From contig JAFAMV010000100.1 in NCBI GenBank assembly GCA_019233055.1, forward strand, positions 1 through 43,282: DNA of 43,282 nt. The letters are read 5' to 3'. The position numbers and the translations under genes were made by a program. The notes under the pieces are model-generated. The model was not told where the DNA came from. It searched no databases and was given only the letters and a program-made list of their open reading frames with translations. Source of the DNA: Curvibacter sp. GTDB lineage: Bacteria > Pseudomonadota > Gammaproteobacteria > Burkholderiales > Burkholderiaceae_C. Shown piece by piece: positions 8,875-17,498 of this stretch; the stretch's first letter is position 1; each line of letters opens with the position of its first letter.

Positions 8875-9277
8875 AGGGAACGATCGTGCGTTGGCTATGG
8901 ACCAGAGGGCAATGCAAATGGCGGATTGCCATGGATTGTGACCGTTGGCCTATGCAATACAACGTCCTGAATGCATCGATCGTGGGCGAGTGGGCTGGCA
9001 CTGAGCAACGAGCCTGTGCAGACCGCCACAGCGGTACCAGTCAGACCAAGATGAAGGCCCCGTGGCCCAACAGCCAGCCAGTGTCCACTGCCGTGCTCGA
9101 CCTGCGGGCCACCCGGCGCGATCCGGCTGGCTGGATGGCGCTGGCCGCGACCGTGGACTTGGGTCGTTCGTCCGGGCCGGCATCCATCCGACGCCGAGGC
9201 CAAAGAGGTCGTTGCTCAGCGCGCTTGTGTTGACCTTTGGAGTGTAAACAGACGAAAAGCCAATACGCATCAATAGC
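8875..9277. other. Noncoding spacer between hsdR remnant and 5'-nucleotidase gene
   Basis: No supported gene is visible in these 400 bases. Open frames exist on both strands, but none has a ribosome site or recognisable protein. The left part should contain the old promoter of the hsdR remnant. No repeat or clear terminator was found. Confidence 0.5.
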
Positions 9278-10270
9278 TTACGAAGAGGGTTGCGGAGAGG
9301 TTGACAACATCTCGGCATTGGGGCTTGGGCTCTTTCCTCGCCTCTTTCCTTTTTTCACGGCTGTGGTCAGCGTTCCTCCCACGTAGGGAACGATGCCAGA
9401 GGGGACTTGTGAGGCCGCCTTGCTGACATGCGTGTGCTGATCATCGAAGAAGATCTGCGCGCCGAAGGCTTTGAGCACTTGGTCTTTGTCCACTCCACCG
9501 AGGAAGAACGCTTCGTCTGCCTGCACGCCCCAGTCGCGGAGTGTGTGGATGACTCGTCCATGCGCTGGACTGTTGCGAGCCGTGACGATGGCGATACGGA
9601 CAGGGCAGTCTTGCCTTGTGAATTGCTTCTGGATGTCCGATAGGCCAAGCAGGAGCTTGGCAAAAGGCCCTTCGGTCATGGATTTCTTGCGGTGCTTCTT
9701 TTCGTACCTCAAGAAGGCAGTTAAGCCTTTGGTTTTGAAGATGTGCTCTGAATCAGGTGAGAACAGAACCGCGTCACCGTCGAAGGCAATTCGGATCTGT
9801 TGTTCAGTCGCCGCCATGCTCTCCGGCGGGTCATACAGCTGGGCCGCAGCGATTCCCGCGTCCACCGCCTCTTGGGCATCGCTCAGATCCCGGGACAAAA
9901 AGAGATCGACTTCAAACGCCTTGAGATAGTCGACCAGGCTTGCTCGTCCGCCCGTGAAAGCGGCACGTGTGATGTCCAGTTTGTGGGCCTCAATGGCATT
10001 GAATGCCCTCAGTCCCGTATCCGGGGAGTTACGCGAAATGACAACGACCTCCACCAACCGTCGGCTCGTGATTCGTTGATTTAGCTCCAGCAATGCCTTG
10101 ATCAGAGGAAAGGCCGTACCAGGCTTCAAAGGTTGATCTTCGTGGGCGCGTTGGTATTTGGCGTATGCGTCCGTCCCTTCGGATTCGTAGATCGCGTTTT
10201 CGAGCTCCAGATCGAAGAGCGCGCGCGAAGAAATCGCAATCACCAGCTTGTCTGATAGTGAGTAAGCCAT
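9278..10270 (-). CDS. 5'-nucleotidase of the cytosolic NT5C1-like (PF06189) family
   Basis: This 330-residue HAD-fold enzyme should remove the 5' phosphate from nucleoside monophosphates in the cytoplasm. Family landmarks are visible. The N-terminus has VIAISSRALFDLE. The nucleophile motif is in AFDGDAVLFSPDSE (DxD). VTARNSPAHGRV supplies the second HAD motif, and FFDDQ is the metal-binding acidic motif. Near-full family length argues for an intact enzyme. The gene lies 58 bases downstream of, and on the same strand as, the controller-protein gene, in the slot where a restriction endonuclease gene usually sits. It is therefore probably co-transcribed and C-box regulated. A nucleotide-depletion defence role is a hypothesis only. 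Confidence 0.85.
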   Translation of the reverse strand: MAYSLSDKLVIAISSRALFDLELENAIYESEGTDAYAKYQRAHEDQPLKPGTAFPLIKALLELNQRITSRRLVEVVVISRNSPDTGLRAFNAIEAHKLDITRAAFTGGRASLVDYLKAFEVDLFLSRDLSDAQEAVDAGIAAAQLYDPPESMAATEQQIRIAFDGDAVLFSPDSEHIFKTKGLTAFLRYEKKHRKKSMTEGPFAKLLLGLSDIQKQFTRQDCPVRIAIVTARNSPAHGRVIHTLRDWGVQADEAFFLGGVDKDQVLKAFGAQIFFDDQHTHVSKAASQVPSGIVPYVGGTLTTAVKKGKRRGKSPSPNAEMLSTSPQPSS

Positions 10271-10328
10271 GCCGTTTCAATCTTCACATCAAGTGAATGC
10301 ATGCCCTTTTTTGTGAAGGCCATACCAT

Positions 10329-10577
10329 TCAGCCAATTTGGCATTCAGGAGTTCGAAGCAAATCACTGACATCCAACCCCATCGCATTCGCCAACGCTTC
10401 CATGTTGTCCACGGCGATGTTGCGCTCCCCGCGCTCCACAGACCCCACGTAGGTGCGATGCAGCCCAGCCAGCTCAGCCAGGGCTTCCTGGCTGATGCCT
10501 CTGGCCAGCCGCTCGGTTTTGAGCAGCCTGGCGAAGCGCATGCGCGCTGTTTCCGTGGACTTGCGGGCTATTGACAT
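10329..10577 (-). CDS. Restriction-modification controller (C) protein, XRE-type HTH
   Basis: This small regulator has 82 residues from the ATG at 10577, typical of C proteins (about 80-100). The helix-turn-helix and recognition region reads ISQEALAELAGLHRTYVGSV followed by ERGERNIAVDNMEALANAMG, the pattern shared by C proteins of type II restriction systems. A matching pair of C-boxes lies directly upstream (10602-10628). The ATG lacks a good ribosome site and sits only a few bases after a predicted transcription start, consistent with the leaderless mRNAs known for C genes. An upstream in-frame start would place coding sequence over the C-boxes and is rejected. Expected behaviour is delayed autoactivation, then repression. 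Confidence 0.85.
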   Translation of the reverse strand: MSIARKSTETARMRFARLLKTERLARGISQEALAELAGLHRTYVGSVERGERNIAVDNMEALANAMGLDVSDLLRTPECQIG

Positions 10578-10585
10578 TGCCCGCG

Positions 10586-10614
10586 AGAATCCAATTTGGA
10601 TGACTATAGGTCTA
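10586..10614 (-). promoter_or_regulatory. Candidate promoter of the C-protein / 5'-nucleotidase unit
   Basis: On the minus strand TAGACC (10614-10609) and GATTCT (10591-10586) are spaced by 17 bases, putting transcription start about two bases before the ATG. The -35 element lies across the promoter-proximal C-box edge, as in known C-regulated promoters. Both hexamers are weak, consistent with an activator-dependent promoter. Confidence 0.45.
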
Positions 10615-10625
10615 CAGACTATAAG
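10596..10625 (+). promoter_or_regulatory. Candidate promoter of the divergent 174-aa gene, overlapping the C-boxes
   Basis: On the plus strand TTGGAT (10596-10601) and TATAAG (10620-10625) are 18 bases apart. Both C-boxes lie between or over these hexamers, so C-protein binding should block this promoter while favouring the minus-strand one. Confidence 0.45.
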
Positions 10626-10628
10626 TAT
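10602..10628. promoter_or_regulatory. Pair of C-boxes (controller-protein operator)
   Basis: Read on the minus strand, the two boxes are ACTTATAGTC and ACCTATAGTC, 15 bases apart start to start and separated by a short spacer. This closely matches the known C-box form GACTTATAGTC repeated twice, as described for C.Esp1396I, C.BclI and relatives. The first box is a perfect ACT-TAT-AGT palindrome. The second is imperfect, the usual strong-left and weak-right arrangement. The site lies between two divergent genes and can serve both. Confidence 0.85.
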
Positions 10629-10712
10629 CACTTGACCTAGAATCATGCCCTTGGGGCGTTCGCTGACGCGCTGCCGGGAGGGCCCAGTAGCACCCGCCCC
10701 GAAGGGAGTGCC

Positions 10713-11237
10713 ATGCTGGATCGACTCGCAAGCCCACCCGGGCTCGCGCCCATTGCGTTTGGGGTGAAGGCGCCTTTACGTGTTGCGACTCTGCCGCAAG
10801 GGCGGGGTGACCTCTGGTCAGCGCAGGTCATGGCGGTGCGCCAAGAGGTGTTCAGCAAAGTGTTCGCAAACGTGCTGTTCGTGGAGTCGAGAGACACCGC
10901 CTACGTCTTCGGCATTGAAACCCCAGATGCTCGCCCAGGTGGGCTGCCCGCAGATCTGGCCGACCAGCAGCAACGGTTCATTCTGTTTTTGCGCGAGCAG
11001 ACCCATGAAGACATTCGGGCCTTGGGCGTGCTGGCCAAGGTGTTCCGAGGGCATGAGTACGGATACGAGGTCGCCGCGACGGCCGCCTACGTGGTTGCTC
11101 GTGACGTATGCCTGAACCTCGGTGTGGGCTACCAAACAGAGTCAGGCGTCTACGAGTTGGTTGGCATTCACAAGGACGACGAACTGGTGGCTCAGGCCCG
11201 CTTAGCAGCGCTTACTGACGAGCCGAAACACCCATGA
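10713..11237 (+). CDS. Uncharacterised 174-residue protein sharing the C-box control region
   Basis: I do not recognise a family. The protein is soluble, with no signal peptide and no transmembrane helix. A near-ideal GAAGGGA lies just before the ATG. The middle part (FSKVFANVLFVESRDTAYVFGIETPD) looks like an alternating strand-helix core. A helical segment follows (QQQRFILFLREQTHEDIRAL) and the end is acidic. It is transcribed divergently from the C-protein gene across the C-boxes. In C-regulated restriction loci the divergent gene is often the methyltransferase, but no methyltransferase motif is visible here. It may be a partner, an immunity factor or simply a passenger. Confidence 0.7.
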   Translation: MLDRLASPPGLAPIAFGVKAPLRVATLPQGRGDLWSAQVMAVRQEVFSKVFANVLFVESRDTAYVFGIETPDARPGGLPADLADQQQRFILFLREQTHEDIRALGVLAKVFRGHEYGYEVAATAAYVVARDVCLNLGVGYQTESGVYELVGIHKDDELVAQARLAALTDEPKHP

Positions 11238-11333
11238 GCGCTGGACTTTCGCCCGCGAAATGGGCTCGGTATTCCTCTATCGGTCGGTGCTGGGCAGGCC
11301 CCGCAGTTCAATCAGCGGATGTAAAACCAAAGC

Positions 11334-11873
11334 ATGGCGATGACTGACCCCTCTGCGATGAATCACCAGCTTCTGACAGCCCTCCAAAAGGTGCGGGCGA
11401 CATCAGCACGGTACGACTCAGCCAGTGGTCATGTCGTGGTCCTGCTGAACACTGGCATGGAGCTGTCCTTCGACCCCCATCTCGCTGCGGGCTTGGAACA
11501 TGCGCAACCAGTCGACCTCTTGCAGATTGAGGGTTCACCATCAGGAGCAGGCCTCCATTTCCCTGTATTGGACGCCGATCTCTATGTGCCGTCTCTTCTG
11601 GCGGGCATCTTGCAGCCCGAGCAGCTTGATGGCGGGACAGGGTATGAAGCCAAGAAGTGTTTCGGCCAGCCAGAGGCAGAAGACCTCTATACCTACGCCG
11701 TTCACTGGTCGACCGAGGACCAAGAGTTCGTGGCCACCTGTACCGCGTTTCCTTCGCTGTCGTGGTTGGCCCCAACGCCAGACTTGGCGCTGCTTGGTGT
11801 CCGAAATCTGGTGCGATCAGCCCTTGCAGACCTGGCGGCAGAAGGGCAGCAGCCACCCGCTCACGGCGGCTGA
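11334..11873 (+). CDS. DUF2442 domain fused to a HicB-like domain
   Basis: This 179-residue protein joins two families normally encoded separately. Residues about 20-95 match DUF2442: ARYDSASGHVVVLLNTGMEL, then FDPHLAAGL and HFPVLDADLYVPSLLAGI. Residues about 118-170 match the partial RNase H-like fold of HicB antitoxins: YTYAVHWSTEDQEFVATC and FPSLSWLAPTPDLALLGV in succession. The usual C-terminal HicB DNA-binding helix bundle is lacking. Both families are antitoxin-like or toxin-associated proteins, but no HicA or other toxin gene is adjacent. The start is uncertain (ATG at 11334, 11340 or 11358) because no clear ribosome site is present. It could be a deletion-created fusion. Confidence 0.75.
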   Translation: MAMTDPSAMNHQLLTALQKVRATSARYDSASGHVVVLLNTGMELSFDPHLAAGLEHAQPVDLLQIEGSPSGAGLHFPVLDADLYVPSLLAGILQPEQLDGGTGYEAKKCFGQPEAEDLYTYAVHWSTEDQEFVATCTAFPSLSWLAPTPDLALLGVRNLVRSALADLAAEGQQPPAHGG

Positions 11874-12005
11874 GCCTCCCCTCGGCTGACCGTAGGAAAT
11901 TCCCTTCCGAAACTGATTCCGCCCCGAGCTGCAAATTAAGATCAACAGGTTTGGCAAACACCCTTGCCACCTTGCAGTCAACAACAAATCCAGCTCACGG
12001 GACAC

Positions 12006-13568
12006 ATGCTCGACGACATCAAGAAAACCCTCTGGGCCACCGCCGACAAGCTGCGCGCCAACATGGACGCCGCCGAGTACAAGCACCTGGTGCTCGGCCT
12101 CATCTTCATCAAGTACATCTCGGACACCTTTACCGCCCGCACCGCCGAGCTGGCCGCGCGCCTGCGCGACCCCGACGACGAATACTTCTATGGCGATGCC
12201 AGCGACGAAGACATAGCCGCCGAGCTGGCAGACCGCGACTACTACACCTCGGCCAACGTGTTCTGGGTGCCCGAAGCCGCCCGCTGGGAAGCCATCCGCG
12301 CCGCAGCCAAGCATCCCACCATCGGCAAGTTCATTGACGACGCCCTGGGCCTGATCGAAGCCGAGAACCCCAAGCTCAAGGGCATCCTCGACAAGCGCTA
12401 TGCCCGCGCCCAATTGCCCGACGGCAAGCTGGGCGAACTGGTCGACCTGATCTCGACCATCGGCTTCGGCGAGAACGCCAGCACCGCCCGCGACGTGCTG
12501 GGCCAGGTGTACGAATACTTTCTGGGCATGTTCGCCAGCGCCGAAGGCAAGCGGGGTGGGCAGTTCTACACGCCCGCCAGCATCGTCAAGACCCTGGTGG
12601 CCGTGCTGGCCCCGCACCAAGGCAAGGTTTATGACCCGTGCTGCGGCTCGGGCGGCATGTTCATGCAAAGCGAGAAGTTCATCGAAGCCCATGGCGGCAA
12701 GATCGGCGACGTGTCCATCTACGGGCAGGAGGCCAACCCCACCACCTGGCGCCTGGCGGCCATGAACCTGGCCATTCGTGGCATCGATTTCAACCTGGGC
12801 CGCGAGCCTGCCGACACCTTCACCCGCAACCAGCACGCCGACCTCCGGGCCGACTACATCCTGGCCAACCCCCCGTTCAACATCAGCGACTGGTGGCACG
12901 GCAGCCTGGAAGGCGATGCCCGTTGGCAATACGGCGATCCACCGCAAGGCAACGCCAACTACGCCTGGCTGCAGCACATGCTGCACCACCTCAAACCCAC
13001 AGGCCGCGCCGGCATCGTGCTGGCCAATGGCTCGATGAGTTCCAGCCAGAACAACGAAGGCGTGATCCGTGCCGCGATGGTGGACGCCGACGTGGTGGAG
13101 GTGATGGTGGCCCTGCCGGGGCAGTTGTTCTTCAACACCCAGATCCCGGCCTGCCTGTGGTTCCTGGCCAAGAGCAAAAAGCGCCAAGGGCAGGTGCTGT
13201 TCATCGACGCCCGCAAGCTCGGGAAGATGATTTCACGCGTGCAGGCCGAGCTGTACGATACGTCGATTGCCCGCATTGCCGAGACCGTGGCCGCCTGGCG
13301 CGGAGAGGTAGAGACCGGTGCCAGCATCACCACCTATGAAGACGTGCCGGGCTTTTGCCGCAGCGTGCCCCTGGCTGAGATTGCACAGCATGGCCATGTG
13401 TTGACCCCGGGCCGCTATGTGGGCGCTGAAGAGGTGGAAGACGACGACGAGGCCTTTGCCGAGAAGATGCAAAAGCTCACCGAGCAGCTGGGCGAGCAGA
13501 TGGCCAAGGGCGCGGAGCTGGATGCGCTGATTCGGCAGAAGCTGGGGGGGCTGGGGTATGAGTTCTGA
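12006..13568 (+). CDS. hsdM: Type I restriction-modification N6-adenine methyltransferase subunit HsdM
   Basis: This 520-residue subunit methylates adenine at the site chosen by HsdS, using S-adenosylmethionine. The N-terminal helical domain ([20 protein letters not shown]) comes first, then the AdoMet motif DPCCGSGG at residues 210-217 and the catalytic NPPF at 288-291. Length and motifs indicate an intact enzyme. I choose the ATG at 12006, since the N-terminus then matches the family. The in-frame start 14 codons upstream adds unrelated residues. The gene overlaps hsdS by 11 bases and heads an hsdM-hsdS-mcrB-mcrC operon that contains no hsdR. Confidence 0.96.
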   Translation: MLDDIKKTLWATADKLRANMDAAEYKHLVLGLIFIKYISDTFTARTAELAARLRDPDDEYFYGDASDEDIAAELADRDYYTSANVFWVPEAARWEAIRAAAKHPTIGKFIDDALGLIEAENPKLKGILDKRYARAQLPDGKLGELVDLISTIGFGENASTARDVLGQVYEYFLGMFASAEGKRGGQFYTPASIVKTLVAVLAPHQGKVYDPCCGSGGMFMQSEKFIEAHGGKIGDVSIYGQEANPTTWRLAAMNLAIRGIDFNLGREPADTFTRNQHADLRADYILANPPFNISDWWHGSLEGDARWQYGDPPQGNANYAWLQHMLHHLKPTGRAGIVLANGSMSSSQNNEGVIRAAMVDADVVEVMVALPGQLFFNTQIPACLWFLAKSKKRQGQVLFIDARKLGKMISRVQAELYDTSIARIAETVAAWRGEVETGASITTYEDVPGFCRSVPLAEIAQHGHVLTPGRYVGAEEVEDDDEAFAEKMQKLTEQLGEQMAKGAELDALIRQKLGGLGYEF

Positions 13569-14916
13569 GTGGCCGACGGTTGCGATTGAGGATGTCTGTG
13601 ACCTCATCGTTGACTGCGTGAACAAGACAGCTCCGGTAGTCGATCAAAAGACTCCATTCAGGATGATTCGGACGACCAATGTGCGTAATGGTCGAATCGA
13701 TCTCAGTGAATGCCGATATGTCGAGGAAGACACCTACGAAAAGTGGACTCGCCGAGCCAAATTGCAGCCAGGCGATGTCATCTTGACGCGGGAGGCGCCA
13801 ATCGGTGAGGTTGGTATGGTCAAGGAAGCCGAGGGCGTGTTTCTCGGACAGAGGTTGATGCAGTACCGTGCCAACCCGAAGCTTCTCGACTCCCGCTTTC
13901 TGCTGTACACCTTCTTGTCACCAGCTTTGCAGCACCAATTCGGGAGCCATGAGGGGTCTGGCTCGGTCGTGAGCCACATCCGGGTAGGAGACTGCTTCAA
14001 GTTCAAACTTAGCTTGCCTCCCATCGGTACTCAACGAGAGATTGCCTCGACTCTGGGGGCACTCGACGACCGCATCACGCTCCTGCGCGAAACCAACGCC
14101 ACCCTCGAAGCCATCGCTCAGGCGCTGTTCAAGTCGTGGTTCGTCGATTTCGACCCCGTGCGCGCCAAGATGGCAGGCCGCGCCCCCGAAGGCATGGACG
14201 AGGCCACGGTCGCGCTGTTCCCTGATGCGTTGGAAGAGACGGAGTTGGGGTTGGTGCCGAAGGGGTGGCTTGCCGCCAAGTTGGGTGCCACGATTGAGCA
14301 GTTTGGCGGCGTCATTCAAACTGGTCCGTTCGGCAGCCAGCTACATGCATCTGACTATGTTGAGCGAGGCACGCCTGTGGCGATGCCCAAAGATCTAGAC
14401 CAGCGGCGCATTTCTGAGGCTTCTGTCGCCCGGGTGGCCGATGAGCATGTCCAGCGTCTTGCCAAGCATCAGCTGAAAGCGGGCGACATTCTCTTCAGTC
14501 GGCGCGGTGATGTGGAGCGTCATGCATTGATCACGCCCGTTGAACAAGGCTGGTTGTGTGGGACAGGTTGCCTGCTGGTTCGGCCTGGAGCCACGTGGCG
14601 GTGGCCGACCTTCCTGTCCATGCATCTCGATACGCCTGCTGCCAAAGCATGGTTGGTTCAGCATGCGGTGGGAGCAACCATGCCCAACCTGAACACGGGC
14701 ATCTTGTCTTCAGTACCGATGCTGCTTCCATCCATTGAACTAATGGATAGATTCGAAGGCGTCGTTGCCGAGTTCGAGAAGAAGCGCAGCGAGAACTTCG
14801 CGATGATGGGAACTCTGGCAGCGATGCGCGATGAGTTGCTCCCCCGCCTCATCTCTGGCCAACTCCGCCTGCGCGAAGCCCAAGCCCAAGCCCAACTGGA
14901 ACCGCATCTGCCATGA
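13558..14916 (+). CDS. hsdS: Type I restriction-modification specificity subunit HsdS
   Basis: This 452-residue DNA-recognition subunit carries two target-recognition domains, roughly residues 1-160 and 225-400, separated by a conserved helical region. That region includes [20 protein letters not shown] and the [15 protein letters not shown] stretch typical of HsdS. A second conserved helix with [18 protein letters not shown] closes the protein. The two target domains would define a bipartite site that cannot be predicted by eye. Base composition within the target domains is lower in GC than in hsdM, as expected for exchangeable specificity segments. It overlaps hsdM at its start and mcrB (ATGA) at its end, which implies translational coupling. 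Confidence 0.95.
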   Translation: MSSEWPTVAIEDVCDLIVDCVNKTAPVVDQKTPFRMIRTTNVRNGRIDLSECRYVEEDTYEKWTRRAKLQPGDVILTREAPIGEVGMVKEAEGVFLGQRLMQYRANPKLLDSRFLLYTFLSPALQHQFGSHEGSGSVVSHIRVGDCFKFKLSLPPIGTQREIASTLGALDDRITLLRETNATLEAIAQALFKSWFVDFDPVRAKMAGRAPEGMDEATVALFPDALEETELGLVPKGWLAAKLGATIEQFGGVIQTGPFGSQLHASDYVERGTPVAMPKDLDQRRISEASVARVADEHVQRLAKHQLKAGDILFSRRGDVERHALITPVEQGWLCGTGCLLVRPGATWRWPTFLSMHLDTPAAKAWLVQHAVGATMPNLNTGILSSVPMLLPSIELMDRFEGVVAEFEKKRSENFAMMGTLAAMRDELLPRLISGQLRLREAQAQAQLEPHLP

Positions 14917-17498
14917 GCCTGTCCATCGCCGAACGAGAAAAGCTGTGGGACGACTTCCTTGCAGCCTGGCCAGCCGAGCGGCTCGCAACCATGACCTTGG
15001 ATGACTACACGAAGGCCCAGAGCAAGGACTGCTTCACCTACTGGCTGGAAGAACGCACCGAAGCCTTGGGCTCCATCTGGGGTGGCTCAGCCTTCAAGTT
15101 CGGCATCTACGCCCGAAAGAACCTGGCTGACAAGGCTGGCGACGCCTACACCCACTATGGCAAGTCGCACGCATGGTCATCGAAGTATGGCGCCACCGAG
15201 GCGGAGGCCTTTGAGAACGTCCGCAAGGCAGTCATGCATGTCGCCAGAGCGGCCAGCATGGGTGACCTGCAAGGGGTTGAAGACGCAGACCTTGGGCCAG
15301 TCTTCAAGTGGAAGATCGCCTTCTTGTACCAGGACCGCAATGCTCAACCGTTTCTGGGCGTACTGAACGCGCGCGATCTGTGTGCCTCACTGGGGCGGTT
15401 TGTCAGCAACAAGGAAACCATGCCTGCGCTGCAGGCCGAAGCGCGCCAGCGTTTCAACCAAACCAATGTGCTGGAGGCGAGCGATGCCAGTTGGGCGGCC
15501 AGAACCGATTGGTTGAAGCTACATACGCTGGCCGAGCAAATGCTCACCGAGATCACCGCTGACTCGGATCGCTTCGAGTTTCGGCACAAGACCCAGAAAA
15601 TGGTTGGCGCGTGGCTGAAGGAGGGCAACCTTCCTTTCGCGTTCAGCCGTGATGACAAGACGGTTGGTCTTTTTGCCCCGGCGGGCGCATGGGTGTCGGG
15701 CTGCCCGCAGTTGATCAGGCGCGAATACAAGGCGCATGAGACCCGCAGCTCCAACCTCGGTTCATGCTGTCCTGAGGCTGACCAAGGCCACGAGGCCGTG
15801 TCTTTGAAGCTCAGCAGCATGCAAGACTTTGAGCGCTTCATCGCTGCCTACAGTGGCCAGGTGGAGGGCGAGTTGGATGCCGGGGTCGCTACAGAGCCAA
15901 CAGATAAGGACATGCACGTGAGCAAGCTGCCTCGCAACCAGATTTTGTTTGGGCCTCCTGGCACGGGCAAGACGTACGCCCTGATTGAAGAGGCCCTGCG
16001 CATCCTTGATCCAGCGATTTTCGAGAGCGCCGCGTCGCTAACTCCCAATGAGAAGCGGGCGAAGCTCAAAGCCCGGTTTGATCAGCTCAAGGGTGATGAT
16101 CGCCTCGCCTTCGTGACCTTCCACCAGAGCTTCAGTTATGAAGACTTCGTGGAAGGCATCCGTGCGGTGCCGCCAGAAGCGGGAAAGTCCACCCAGCCTG
16201 GCATCCAGTACAAGGTCGAAGATGGCGTGTTCTTGACCTTGTGTGAAAACGCCAGGCGCAACCGATCGCTTGATGAGCAGGCACAGATCCGGCAAGACGC
16301 CGTGGTGTGGAAGATGTCCATCGGTGAGTCCAACGGCGAGATGGACACCCGGCAGCACTGCTTTGACCATGACGAGGCACGAATTGGCTGGCCCCACACG
16401 GGCGATCTGTCGGCGCCTGGAGTGAACCTGGCTGATCCCGTTCATAACCTGGGCTCCAAAGAGCAAGCGTCGCTGGAGAACTTCAGCCGCAACATGGAGC
16501 CCGGCGATGTGGTCGTGTGCCTGGCCACCAAGCGCACCATCTCTGCTGTGGGCGTGGTGACGGGCCCTTATGAATACACACCCCAGGTGCCAATCAAGGT
16601 GCGCCCTGACTACGTCCACCGCCTGCCGGTGAAGTGGTTGTGGCGGGGCCTTGACTTCGATATCGTCAATCTGAACGGCGGCAAACAGTTGACCTTGCAG
16701 ACGGTCTATGAACTCAGTCGCATCCGCTGGCCCGACTTGTACGACGCACTGACCAAGGCGGGATTGAAGCCCAAGGTCGATGTGGCCAAGGCTGTGCAGG
16801 CGCCGCAGCCGCACGTGCTCATCATCGACGAGATCAACCGAGGGAACGTGTCGCGCATCTTTGGTGAGCTCATCACGCTCATCGAAGACTCCAAGCGTGA
16901 TGGTCAACCGGAATCCCTGTCGACCACCTTGCCCTATTCGCGCCGGCCGTTCAGCGTACCGGACAACGTTTACCTGCTTGGCACGATGAACACGGCTGAT
17001 CGTTCGTTGGCAAGTATGGATGTCGCCTTGAGGCGCCGCTTCAGTTTCAAACCCATGGGGCCTCAACCTGAGCTGCTTGCTGGTGTGCGAGTGGAAGGCC
17101 AGATCCCTGTCCACGCGTTGTTGTCGAAGATCAACCTGCGCATCGAAGCCTTGTTGGGGCCTGATTACCTGCTTGGTCATGCGTGGTTCATGCCGCTGAA
17201 GGAAGACAAGACCCTGGAGCGCTTGTCAGATATTTTCCGCAGGCAGGTGCTGCCTCAGTTGCAGGAGTACTTCTTTGACGACTGGGAGCGCATCCGTTGG
17301 GTGCTCAATGACCATCGCAAGGTTGGTCGGAGCGAGTACTGCTTCATTCGCTCTCGTGGTGTGGATGCCAGTGACCTGTTCGGGCCAGATGTGCAGGTGT
17401 CGCCGCGGCCCCTGTGGGAGGTGAATGACGAAGCTTTCAAGCACGTGGGCACCTACCTGGCCACGATCGACATGAAAGCGCTGGAGCCGGAAGCATGA
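14913..17498 (+). CDS. mcrB: McrB-like GTPase subunit with a domain inserted in the AAA+ core
   Basis: This 861-residue AAA+ GTPase would form a hexameric DNA translocase that drives the McrC nuclease. An N-terminal region of about 330 residues is probably the DNA- or modification-sensing part. Walker A is GPPGTGKT at residues 347-354, Walker B is VLIIDEINRG at 635-644, and the McrB signature MNTADRS is at 692-698, followed by an RRRF arginine region. Between Walker A and Walker B about 140 extra residues (about 465-605) resemble an EVE/PUA-like fold (NFSRNMEPGDVVVCLATK, then GVVTGPYEY). Such folds read modified bases. It overlaps hsdS and mcrC by four bases each. E. coli McrB is about half this length. 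Confidence 0.93.
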   Translation: MSLSIAEREKLWDDFLAAWPAERLATMTLDDYTKAQSKDCFTYWLEERTEALGSIWGGSAFKFGIYARKNLADKAGDAYTHYGKSHAWSSKYGATEAEAFENVRKAVMHVARAASMGDLQGVEDADLGPVFKWKIAFLYQDRNAQPFLGVLNARDLCASLGRFVSNKETMPALQAEARQRFNQTNVLEASDASWAARTDWLKLHTLAEQMLTEITADSDRFEFRHKTQKMVGAWLKEGNLPFAFSRDDKTVGLFAPAGAWVSGCPQLIRREYKAHETRSSNLGSCCPEADQGHEAVSLKLSSMQDFERFIAAYSGQVEGELDAGVATEPTDKDMHVSKLPRNQILFGPPGTGKTYALIEEALRILDPAIFESAASLTPNEKRAKLKARFDQLKGDDRLAFVTFHQSFSYEDFVEGIRAVPPEAGKSTQPGIQYKVEDGVFLTLCENARRNRSLDEQAQIRQDAVVWKMSIGESNGEMDTRQHCFDHDEARIGWPHTGDLSAPGVNLADPVHNLGSKEQASLENFSRNMEPGDVVVCLATKRTISAVGVVTGPYEYTPQVPIKVRPDYVHRLPVKWLWRGLDFDIVNLNGGKQLTLQTVYELSRIRWPDLYDALTKAGLKPKVDVAKAVQAPQPHVLIIDEINRGNVSRIFGELITLIEDSKRDGQPESLSTTLPYSRRPFSVPDNVYLLGTMNTADRSLASMDVALRRRFSFKPMGPQPELLAGVRVEGQIPVHALLSKINLRIEALLGPDYLLGHAWFMPLKEDKTLERLSDIFRRQVLPQLQEYFFDDWERIRWVLNDHRKVGRSEYCFIRSRGVDASDLFGPDVQVSPRPLWEVNDEAFKHVGTYLATIDMKALEPEA

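Noticed and set aside
10329..10577. Reading the XRE protein as an ordinary antitoxin of the 5'-nucleotidase
   Set aside because: The C-box pair and the C-protein-type recognition region fit a controller protein better. No TA-type overlap is present (58-base gap).
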